Assembly (NCBI GenBank): GCA_030150795.1
Contig: JASLFF010000024.1
Coordinates: 1 to 6,277 of the forward strand
Direction: 5' to 3'
Length of the DNA stretch: 6,277 bases
Source: Terriglobales bacterium
GTDB taxonomy: Bacteria; Acidobacteriota; Terriglobia; Terriglobales; Gp1-AA117
Within the stretch, counting starts at the first letter, position 1. Every line of letters starts with the position of its first letter. The translations under genes were made by a program, and so were the position numbers. Under the pieces are notes generated by a model that ran no database searches, was not told the origin of the DNA, and worked only from the letters and a program-made list of their open reading frames with translations. Shown here piece by piece: positions 1-5,338 of the stretch.

Positions 1-69
1 CTCTATACAGAAGATTTTCAGCACGAACAGCGGTTTGGCGAACTTCGAGTCAAAAACCCTTTTTTGTAA
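1..69 (+). CDS. possible C-terminal end of an unidentified upstream gene (partial)
   Basis: Frame 1 is open from the left edge to a TAA at 67-69 and encodes 22 residues ending in RVKNPFL. The composition is hydrophilic and protein-like (acidic, Gln, Arg and His rich). The stop lies 6 nt before the pgpA start codon, as expected for an upstream member of the same operon. The evidence is thin: 22 open codons can occur by chance, and third-position GC (9 of 22) looks lower than in the genes that follow. No family can be recognised from so short a tail. The alternative is a non-coding leader of pgpA. Confidence 0.35.
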   Translation, partial: LYTEDFQHEQRFGELRVKNPFL

Positions 70-75
70 CATCTT

Positions 76-579
76 GTGCAGGTCTGCTTGCTCAATAGTT
101 CCGTCCCAACACGTTCGCGTCTTTCCTGGTTGATCGCCACGTTCTTTGGCATTGGGCATCTTCAGCCCGGTTCCGGGACTTGGGCCTCTGCGGTCACGAT
201 TGCGCTCTGGTGGGCCGCCAGCCAGTGGATTCCATCAGCCTGGCTCGTTCCTGCCGCCATCGCGGTTTCGGCATTAGTTACCCTGATCGGCATTCCTCCA
301 TCCACTGTTGTAGCGCGTGAAAGCGGCATCAAAGACCCCGGATTTGTCGTAATCGATGAAGTCGCCGGCCAGATGATCGCGTTGATCGCCGTTCCGGTGA
401 ATTGGAAATACATGCTGGCGGGTTTTATACTCTTTCGTAGCTTTGACATAGTGAAACCGTTCCCTCTGCGCCGCCTGGAAGCGCTGCCGGGTGGGACCGG
501 AATTATGATGGATGACGTTGGAGCCGGGCTTTACGCGCTTGCCCTGCTTCAGATATGGCTGCACTTTATAGCGCGTTAG
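76..579 (+). CDS. pgpA: phosphatidylglycerophosphatase A
   Basis: This membrane enzyme removes the phosphate from phosphatidylglycerophosphate to give phosphatidylglycerol, the last step of that branch. The 167-residue length fits the family. Three conserved PgpA blocks are visible: KDPGFVVIDEVAGQ at residues 86-99 with the acidic D-E pair, RSFDIVKPFP at 121-130, and GTGIMMDDVGAG at 140-151 with the paired aspartates. Hydrophobic stretches near residues 36-50, 54-72, 100-120 and 148-165 fit a small multi-pass inner-membrane protein. The GTG start at 76 is the first usable start after the in-frame TAA at 67-69. It has no clear Shine-Dalgarno, so TTG at 88 or TTG at 130 is possible. It is the first complete gene of the run and shares phospholipid synthesis with plsY and gpsA downstream. 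The family call is secure; the start is less certain. Confidence 0.93.
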   Translation: MQVCLLNSSVPTRSRLSWLIATFFGIGHLQPGSGTWASAVTIALWWAASQWIPSAWLVPAAIAVSALVTLIGIPPSTVVARESGIKDPGFVVIDEVAGQMIALIAVPVNWKYMLAGFILFRSFDIVKPFPLRRLEALPGGTGIMMDDVGAGLYALALLQIWLHFIAR

Positions 580-590
580 GCCACACCTCA

Positions 591-1643
591 ATGGGAATTA
601 CCGAAAGCCTGCTGGGCAAAAAGAATGTAGATGGCAACCCTTATATTGAGGCCATTGACCCGCCAGCTTCACTTCCTGGAGGCGAGGTCCGCATTCTTGG
701 ACGCGCCCTCAAGCCTCCTCAACTTGCGCGGCCTGAAGTCTTGTTCAGCGGCATGCGCGGCCCCATTGTGGTGAGCTCAGAAGATTTTGTGATAGCGCGC
801 GTGCCTTTTGGCGCCCAGTCAGGCTTGGTTACCGTTCAAAATAATGGATATGTAAGCAACGGCCGCGAGCTTAAAATCGCCCAGCCTATCGCTGAAAGTC
901 TGCATCCTGTCGCCAATCCTGCCGTTGATCGCGACGGCAACATTTTTGTAACGTATTCCGGCGGACGCGGGCAAAAAGTCCCTGTCGCCATTTACAAAAT
1001 CGACCCGGATTACAACGTTAAGCCGTTTCTGCCGGAGTTGATGAATGCTACCGGCATGGCCTTTGATCCGCAGGGGCAGCTTTATGTTTCCTCACGCTAT
1101 GACGGGACTGTATATCGCGTAGCGCCGAACGGCACGCTCAGCACTTACGCTGAGGGCATGGGTGTCGCCACCGGAATAGCGTTTGATAAATCCGGCAATC
1201 TATATGTCGGTGATCGCAGCGGGACCATCTGGCGCATTGCGCCGGATCGGCAAATTTTTGTATTTGCGACTTTGGAACCAAGCGTTGCCGCCTATCATCT
1301 TGCCTTTGCCCCTGACGGCACGCTGTACGTGACAGGCCCAACAAACTCCAGCTTTGACGCCGTTTACAGCGTCGATCCTCACGGCACAGTCACCGTCTTT
1401 TATCGCGGACTGGGGCGGCCTCAGGGCCTCGCTTTTGACGCCCAGGGAAATCTTTATGTCGCTGCGTCATTGGGCGGCAAGCGCGGCATTGTGAAGATCA
1501 CCCCCGATAAACAAGCCAGCTTGGCAATCGCCGGACATGGCCTGGTTGGGCTGGCATTCACCCGAACTGGCGGAGCAGTCCTAGTCACCACCAGCGCCGT
1601 TTTCCATCTCACCTGGGGCGTGCAGGGCCTTTCTCTCATTTAA
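591..1643 (+). CDS. IPT/TIG domain plus six-bladed NHL-repeat beta-propeller protein, function unknown
   Basis: The predicted protein has 350 residues. Residues about 18-97 resemble an IPT/TIG immunoglobulin-like domain (IDPPASLPGGEVRILGRAL, then ARVPFGAQSG and VTVQNNG). Residues about 107-349 contain six repeats of NHL/SMP-30-like form, with cores such as MAFDPQGQLYV (156-166), IAFDKSGNLYV (196-206), LAFAPDGTLYV (237-247) and LAFDAQGNLYV (280-290). The first blade (VDRDGNIFV) and the last (LAFTRTGGAVLV) are more divergent. Six blades would close a propeller. There is no signal peptide or transmembrane helix, so it is probably cytoplasmic, unlike many secreted NHL proteins. I chose ATG 591, 11 nt after the pgpA stop, because the other in-frame ATG at 555 would overlap pgpA and add residues not resembling the domain; neither start has a strong Shine-Dalgarno. 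NHL propellers usually bind proteins or RNA, or act as lactonases. No catalytic signature was recognised, so no function is assigned. Confidence 0.85.
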   Translation: MGITESLLGKKNVDGNPYIEAIDPPASLPGGEVRILGRALKPPQLARPEVLFSGMRGPIVVSSEDFVIARVPFGAQSGLVTVQNNGYVSNGRELKIAQPIAESLHPVANPAVDRDGNIFVTYSGGRGQKVPVAIYKIDPDYNVKPFLPELMNATGMAFDPQGQLYVSSRYDGTVYRVAPNGTLSTYAEGMGVATGIAFDKSGNLYVGDRSGTIWRIAPDRQIFVFATLEPSVAAYHLAFAPDGTLYVTGPTNSSFDAVYSVDPHGTVTVFYRGLGRPQGLAFDAQGNLYVAASLGGKRGIVKITPDKQASLAIAGHGLVGLAFTRTGGAVLVTTSAVFHLTWGVQGLSLI

Positions 1644-1652
1644 ACTGCTAAA

Positions 1653-2900
1653 GTGAACGCTGAGATCATTGCCATTGGGTCGGAGCTGCTGACTCCGTTC
1701 CGCCAGGACACGAACTCGCTCTATCTCACCGAGCAACTAAACCGCTTGGGCGTGGAAGTAAGCTTCAAAACCATCGTCGGCGATCGTCGAACTGATTTAG
1801 TCAATGTTGCGCGAATTGCGCTCTCTCGTGCCGATGTCGTCATCTTTATGGGAGGCCTTGGCCCCACTGAAGATGACCTTACCCGCGAGTGCGTGGCGGA
1901 AACGTTGGGACGCCCGCTCAAGCGCCACGCCCGCATTGTGGAAGAACTGCGCGCGCGTTTTGCCGCTCGCGGCTGGAAAATGGCGGAAAACAATGAGCGC
2001 CAGGGTGACGTCATTGACGGCGCTGACGCGCTCGACAATAAGCGCGGCTCAGCGCCGGGACAGTTCCTGCATATTGACGATCAGCACGGTCACGCAATCA
2101 TTGTTCTTTTGCCCGGACCTCCGCACGAACTCCGTGGGATGTTTGAAGAACATGTCTTCGAGCGCCTGAAAAGGCTGGTTCCGGCGCAACATATCGCCAC
2201 GCGCGAATTGAAAATCGGCATGATCGGCGAATCGATGGTGGATAAACGCGCCGCGCCCATTTATAAAGCGGCCCAAGGAGTTGAAACCACGATCCTTGCC
2301 GGGACGCCTGGAGAAGTGCAGCTTCATCTCCGCGCACAAGCCAGTTCGCTTGAAGAAGCGCAGAAACGGGTTGATGCGCTCGCTACTCTGCTTGAGGACG
2401 AGTTTGAAGACGCCATCTTTGCCACCAAGGGCGAGAGCATGGAGCAAATTGTCGGCTATTACCTGGGCATGCGGGAAAAAACGCTGGCCGTTGCCGAATC
2501 CTGCACTGGAGGCATGTTGGCGGAAAGGATTACATCCGTGCCCGGCAGCTCGCGTTACTTTCTGGGCGGCGCTGTAGTCTATGAGAATTCCGTAAAGACA
2601 GCGCTGGCCGGAGTACCACCGCTCCTGATCGCTGAACATGGCGCAGTGAGCAGCCAGGTGGCCACAGCGCTGGCGGAAGGCATTCGCAACAACTGCAAAG
2701 CGAGTTTTGGCATAGGCATTACGGGCGTGGCCGGGCCGGCGGGTGGATCGGACGAAAAGCCGGTTGGCCTTGTCTTTCATGCGCTGGCTGACGGCGACCA
2801 CACAGAAGTCATTGAGCGAACTTTCCCCGGCGATCGGGACCGCATACGCCACTGGGCCACGCAGCAGGCCCTGGACATGGTCCGCCGCAAGCTAATGTGA
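1653..2900 (+). CDS. cinA: CinA-family protein: N-terminal MoCF-like/ADP-ribose pyrophosphatase domain and C-terminal NMN deamidase domain
   Basis: The protein has 415 residues, the usual length for two-domain CinA. The N-terminal COG1058 (MoCF-like) domain covers about residues 1-165 and shows AIGSELLTPFRQDTNS (7-22), GGLGPTEDDLTRE (67-79) and LPGPPHEL (153-160). In characterised homologues this domain hydrolyses ADP-ribose. The C-terminal PncC-like domain, about 262-415, shows AESCTGG at 281-287 with the presumed nucleophile Ser283, then VPGSSRYFLGGAVVY (296-310), GITGVAGPAGGS (355-366) and DRDRIR (394-399). PncC enzymes convert nicotinamide mononucleotide to nicotinic acid mononucleotide in pyridine nucleotide recycling. 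Both active regions look intact. The GTG start lies 9 nt after the preceding stop, has no obvious Shine-Dalgarno, and directly begins the conserved NAEIIAIGSELL. The name reflects competence-linked discovery in other bacteria; a competence role here is not supported by context. Confidence 0.96.
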   Translation: MNAEIIAIGSELLTPFRQDTNSLYLTEQLNRLGVEVSFKTIVGDRRTDLVNVARIALSRADVVIFMGGLGPTEDDLTRECVAETLGRPLKRHARIVEELRARFAARGWKMAENNERQGDVIDGADALDNKRGSAPGQFLHIDDQHGHAIIVLLPGPPHELRGMFEEHVFERLKRLVPAQHIATRELKIGMIGESMVDKRAAPIYKAAQGVETTILAGTPGEVQLHLRAQASSLEEAQKRVDALATLLEDEFEDAIFATKGESMEQIVGYYLGMREKTLAVAESCTGGMLAERITSVPGSSRYFLGGAVVYENSVKTALAGVPPLLIAEHGAVSSQVATALAEGIRNNCKASFGIGITGVAGPAGGSDEKPVGLVFHALADGDHTEVIERTFPGDRDRIRHWATQQALDMVRRKLM

Positions 2901-2901
2901 T

Positions 2902-3444
2902 ATGCGCCTCTTCATCGCACTGGATATTCCCGCAGAAACTCGCGCGCGCCTTACGGAATACATGGAGCGCGCACGCCTGCTGGCTCCTGAAGCGCGTTGG
3001 GCCCGCGTAGAAGGTCTGCACGTAACTTTGAAATTTATTGGTCACGTTGATGATGCGGCGGTGGGAAAAATAAAAGCCGCGCTTGCCACGATCAAAGCCG
3101 TACCGTTTGAGGTGAAATTTACCAGCGTGGGATTCTTTCCCAATCCAAACGCAGCCCGCGTCTTCTGGGCGGGAGTAGATGGCGGCGATAATCTGCCGCG
3201 CCTGGCATCATCGATTGACGCAGCAATGGAAAAGCTCGGGTTTCTGCGTGAAGCCAAGCCTTACCATCCGCACCTCACTCTGGCGCGGACGAGTTCGCGC
3301 CCCTTGCGCGGGTTAAAGCCGCTGCTGGATGAGCCACTACCACAGTTCGGTACAATGACTGCGCGCGAATTCTTTCTGTACCTGAGCCAGCCGCAAAAAG
3401 GCGGCTCAAAATATACCAAACTGGAACGATTCGCGCTGGAGTAG
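2902..3444 (+). CDS. thpR: RNA 2',3'-cyclic phosphodiesterase (2H phosphoesterase, LigT/ThpR family)
   Basis: This is a small cytoplasmic 2H-superfamily enzyme that opens 2',3'-cyclic phosphates at RNA ends; family members can also form 2'-5' RNA linkages in vitro. The 180-residue length is typical. Both signature HxTx motifs are present: HVTL at residues 40-43, in the context GLHVTLKFIG, and HLTL at 124-127, in YHPHLTLAR. The two histidines, H40 and H124, are the expected catalytic pair. The N-terminus MRLFIALDIP is also the standard start of this family and fixes ATG 2902. The cinA stop and this start are separated by one base (TGATATG) with no good Shine-Dalgarno, which suggests translation by termination-reinitiation. 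The physiological substrate is unknown for most bacterial members. Its place beside cinA suggests nucleotide or RNA housekeeping, but that is inference. Confidence 0.95.
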   Translation: MRLFIALDIPAETRARLTEYMERARLLAPEARWARVEGLHVTLKFIGHVDDAAVGKIKAALATIKAVPFEVKFTSVGFFPNPNAARVFWAGVDGGDNLPRLASSIDAAMEKLGFLREAKPYHPHLTLARTSSRPLRGLKPLLDEPLPQFGTMTAREFFLYLSQPQKGGSKYTKLERFALE

Positions 3445-3457
3445 CGCTGCGCAATTC

Positions 3458-4126
3458 ATGGCTATTTACCTCATCGTCGCGGCTATAGCTTATCTGCTGG
3501 GCTCGATTCCCTTTGGATATCTGCTCGTGCGCATTTTTCGCGGCGAAGACATTCGCCAGACTGGCAGCGGCAACATCGGCGCTACCAACGTCGCTCGCTC
3601 CGGCGCTAAGGGACTGGGCATCGCAACGCTGGCATTGGACGCAATCAAAGGGGCGCTAGCCGTCTGGCTGGCCTCTCTTATTGCCGGGTCAAAATACAAT
3701 CTGTGCGGCGACTTCATCGAACATCTGTGCGTTCCCGCTTTGCGATTGATGTCCTTGGCAGCACTCTGTGCGGTGCTCGGCCATGTCTTTCCCATCTGGC
3801 TGCGTTTCAAAGGCGGCAAAGGCGTTGCCACGGCGCTGGGCGTGTTTTGTGTCTTGTTTCCTAAAGCCATTCTGGTGGCGCTGGCAATTTTCATTCTTGT
3901 TGTTGTAATCACCCGTTACGTGTCTCTTGGCTCTATTTTGGGCGCAATTGCGTTCCCCATTGCCGCATATTTCATGCAGAACCCGGGCTGGCTCTCTCTG
4001 CTTTTGGCTTCCGGCGTTTCGTTGATCATCATTCTCAAGCACCACCAAAACATCAGCCGCCTGCTTGCCGGAACTGAAAACCGGTTGGGTGGAAATAAAT
4101 CTCAGGTCGCGGAGAAACAGCTTTGA
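3458..4126 (+). CDS. plsY: acyl-phosphate:glycerol-3-phosphate acyltransferase PlsY
   Basis: PlsY is an inner-membrane enzyme that transfers an acyl group from acyl-phosphate to sn-glycerol-3-phosphate, giving lysophosphatidate, the first step of phospholipid assembly. The 222 residues carry the three conserved cytoplasmic blocks: GSIPFGYL followed by GSGNIGATNVAR (36-47), GHVFPIWLRFKGGKGVAT (108-125), and KHHQNISRLLAGTENRLG (194-211). Hydrophobic helices lie near 3-25, 52-76, 98-116, 124-150, 156-172 and 178-193. It is somewhat longer than the roughly 200 residues common in the family, mainly from a hydrophilic segment at about 77-97 between the second and third helices, with cysteines at 83 and 91. 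The ATG start is 13 nt after the thpR stop; a GGAG at 3438-3441 is too far upstream (16 nt) to be convincing. Its end overlaps gpsA, whose product makes its substrate. Confidence 0.96.
   Translation: MAIYLIVAAIAYLLGSIPFGYLLVRIFRGEDIRQTGSGNIGATNVARSGAKGLGIATLALDAIKGALAVWLASLIAGSKYNLCGDFIEHLCVPALRLMSLAALCAVLGHVFPIWLRFKGGKGVATALGVFCVLFPKAILVALAIFILVVVITRYVSLGSILGAIAFPIAAYFMQNPGWLSLLLASGVSLIIILKHHQNISRLLAGTENRLGGNKSQVAEKQL
4111..4125 (+). promoter_or_regulatory. ribosome binding site deciding the gpsA TTG start
   Basis: A GGAG at 4111-4114, inside the 3' end of plsY, sits 8 nt before TTG 4123. It is the best Shine-Dalgarno match among the starts in this window. No other start codon nearby would retain the N-terminal nucleotide-binding motif at the usual distance. 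The arrangement TTGA, start overlapping stop, implies translational coupling with plsY. Confidence 0.75.
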
Positions 4127-5142
4127 GCCGGATAGCAGTGATCGGCGCCGGCGCCTGGGGTACGGCGCTCGCAATGGTGCTTGGCCGTCGCGGTGACCAT
4201 GAAATCCGCCTCTGGGCGCTCGAAAAAGAAGTCTTGCAAAGCATTGCCCGCTCACGCACCAATGATCTGTTTCTTTCCGGCTGCGCTCTGCCTCCATCGA
4301 TCACGGCGACAAATGACTTCAAGGAAGCCCTTTCCGGCGTTGAGATTATTGTCAGCGTAATGCCCTCGCATCATTGCCGGCGGACGTTTGAGCACATGGC
4401 ACAATGGCTTCAGCCGCATATGCTTTTTGTGAGCGCCACCAAGGGAATTGAAAATGACACGCTCCTGCGCATGACTGAGGTCATCCATGAAGTTGTTGGG
4501 CGGTTCTGCGGGTTTGAGCCGAAGATCGGCGCTCTCAGCGGCCCATCGTTCGCCAAAGAAGTGGCGGAGAAGCACCCAACTGCCGTCACTGTTGCCTCAG
4601 CCGATAGCGCGCTGGCTGCGCGCGTGCAAAAAGATTTCAGCGACCCAAGCTTCCGCGTTTACATGAATGACGATCTCACCGGGGTAGAACTTGGCGGGGC
4701 CCTCAAGAACGTAATTGCGATTGCGGCAGGCGTTTGCAGCGGCCTGGGGCTGGGCCATAACTCAGTTGCCGCGCTCATCACCCGGGGGCTGGCGGAAATC
4801 ACCCGGCTCGCTGTGGCGTGCGGCGCAAAACCTCAGACCATGTTTGGCCTCTCCGGCATGGGAGATCTGGTGCTCACTTGCACTGGAGGCCTATCGAGAA
4901 ACCGCAGTGTTGGTGACGCGCTGGGGCACGGGCAGCCGTTGCAGCAGATTATTGCCGGCATGCACGGCATGGTAGCGGAAGGTGTTCTTACAACGAATGC
5001 CGCGTTGGGTCTGGCCAAGAGATATGGGGTTGAAATGCCCATTACGGAACAAATGTACGCCATCCTGCACGACGGCAAATCCGCCCATGACGCCATTCGG
5101 GAATTGATGACGAGGCCCGGCAAGGTGGAAGACAAGTTCTAA
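4123..5142 (+). CDS. gpsA: NAD(P)-dependent sn-glycerol-3-phosphate dehydrogenase
   Basis: GpsA reduces dihydroxyacetone phosphate to sn-glycerol-3-phosphate, the backbone donor for phospholipids, in the cytoplasm. The 339 residues match the family. An N-terminal Rossmann fold starts with IAVIGAGAWGTALA (4-17). SATKGIE (104-110) and LSGPSFAKEV (138-147) follow, then the catalytic-lysine segment GGALKN (191-196, Lys195), the GMGDLVLTCTG block (245-255, Asp248) and SRNRSVGDALG (258-268) for substrate and cofactor binding. VAEGVLTT (284-291) is also family-typical. No key residue appears missing. The start is TTG 4123, which overlaps the plsY stop in the tetranucleotide TTGA. It is supported by a GGAG at 4111-4114 with an 8-nt spacer and by the Rossmann motif beginning immediately after it. 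The plsY-gpsA pair links substrate supply directly to acylation. Confidence 0.98.
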   Translation: MSRIAVIGAGAWGTALAMVLGRRGDHEIRLWALEKEVLQSIARSRTNDLFLSGCALPPSITATNDFKEALSGVEIIVSVMPSHHCRRTFEHMAQWLQPHMLFVSATKGIENDTLLRMTEVIHEVVGRFCGFEPKIGALSGPSFAKEVAEKHPTAVTVASADSALAARVQKDFSDPSFRVYMNDDLTGVELGGALKNVIAIAAGVCSGLGLGHNSVAALITRGLAEITRLAVACGAKPQTMFGLSGMGDLVLTCTGGLSRNRSVGDALGHGQPLQQIIAGMHGMVAEGVLTTNAALGLAKRYGVEMPITEQMYAILHDGKSAHDAIRELMTRPGKVEDKF

Positions 5143-5160
5143 GAGCCTGCTCATGGAAAT

Positions 5161-5196
5161 CCAGCCTCTTGGGCTCTGGAAATCGCTTTTTTTCTT
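5161..5196 (+). terminator. candidate intrinsic terminator after gpsA
   Basis: CCAGCC at 5161-5166 can pair with GGCTCTGG at 5172-5179 (CCAG with CTGG, CC with GG, a two-base bulge and a five-base loop). AGAGCC at 5142-5147 could instead pair with GGCTCT at 5172-5177 across a long loop. A run of seven T (5187-5193), then CTT, begins 7 nt after the stem. The stem is short and the spacer to the T-run is longer than ideal, so this is a weak to moderate terminator. Its position just after the last gene of the run supports the call. Confidence 0.45.
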
Positions 5197-5211
5197 AGGG
5201 AAATTCCCTAA
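5195..5211. repeat. 17-nt perfect palindrome, candidate operator
   Basis: TTAGGGAA and TTCCCTAA form perfect 8-nt arms around a single central A. As RNA it would fold as a 7-bp stem with a three-base loop. The high symmetry and near-zero spacer look more like a binding site for a dimeric protein than a terminator, and no T-run follows it. CTTAGGG, which covers one half-site, recurs at 5292-5298 inside the candidate promoter of the downstream sensor gene. The binding protein is unknown. Confidence 0.5.
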
Positions 5212-5286
5212 TTCATGCATAGCTGAGTCGCTTACCCGCACTGATCTGGAGTACTTCCGTAATCGGGTTAGAGGCCGCTTTTTTGG

Positions 5287-5315
5287 TTAGACTTAGGGTG
5301 ATTTCAGCATACAAT
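5287..5315 (+). promoter_or_regulatory. weak candidate promoter for the downstream sensor gene
   Basis: TACAAT at 5310-5315 matches five of six positions of the sigma-70 -10 consensus. The hexamer 17 nt upstream, TTAGAC at 5287-5292, is a poor -35. A start site near 5322 would leave a leader of about 17 nt before ATG 5339. The support is the -10 match and the position in the only sizeable intergenic gap. The true sigma factor preference of this organism is unknown. Confidence 0.25.
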
Positions 5316-5338
5316 TTGGGGATTACATCTCTGGCCTT

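Larger units (their letters stand above)
5143..5338. other. intergenic region between gpsA and the sensor gene
   Basis: This is the only substantial gap between genes in the window, at 196 nt. Besides the terminator, palindrome and promoter candidates it holds an 8-nt direct repeat TGGAAATC (5154-5161 and 5177-5184), a second T-run of six at 5279-5284 preceded only by a weak ACCCG/CGGGT pairing (5234-5238 with 5264-5268), and two similar CGCTTTTTT...CTTAGGG segments (5184-5200 and 5276-5298). No convincing small protein or structured RNA gene was found. Confidence 0.6.

Noticed and set aside
555..590. Longer N-terminus for the IPT-NHL protein from ATG 555
   Set aside because: It would overlap pgpA by 25 nt and add 12 residues outside the domain, with no Shine-Dalgarno. 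ATG 591 follows the pgpA stop closely. The longer form cannot be fully excluded.
591..1643. Calling the NHL protein a gluconolactonase (SMP-30)
   Set aside because: The repeats resemble those of SMP-30/NHL proteins, but no metal-binding or catalytic residues of that enzyme family could be identified, and the IPT domain is not part of it.
2049..2852. 267-codon open frame on the - strand
   Set aside because: It lies wholly inside cinA, whose protein is conserved over its whole length with both domain motif sets. The antisense translation shows no recognisable domain and is a by-product of the codon bias of cinA.
3689..4297. 202-codon open frame on the - strand across the plsY/gpsA junction
   Set aside because: It is antisense to two confidently identified genes, and its translation is low-complexity and rich in Arg, Gln and His, typical of a shadow frame.
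5198..5208. GGGAAATTCCC resembles a eukaryotic kappa-B site
   Set aside because: It is a bacterial intergenic region, and the resemblance is a coincidence of the palindrome.
5234..5284. Second terminator-like element with a T-run at 5279-5284
   Set aside because: The only stem upstream is a 5-bp ACCCG/CGGGT pairing across a 25-nt loop, ending 10 nt before the T-run, which is too weak to call.
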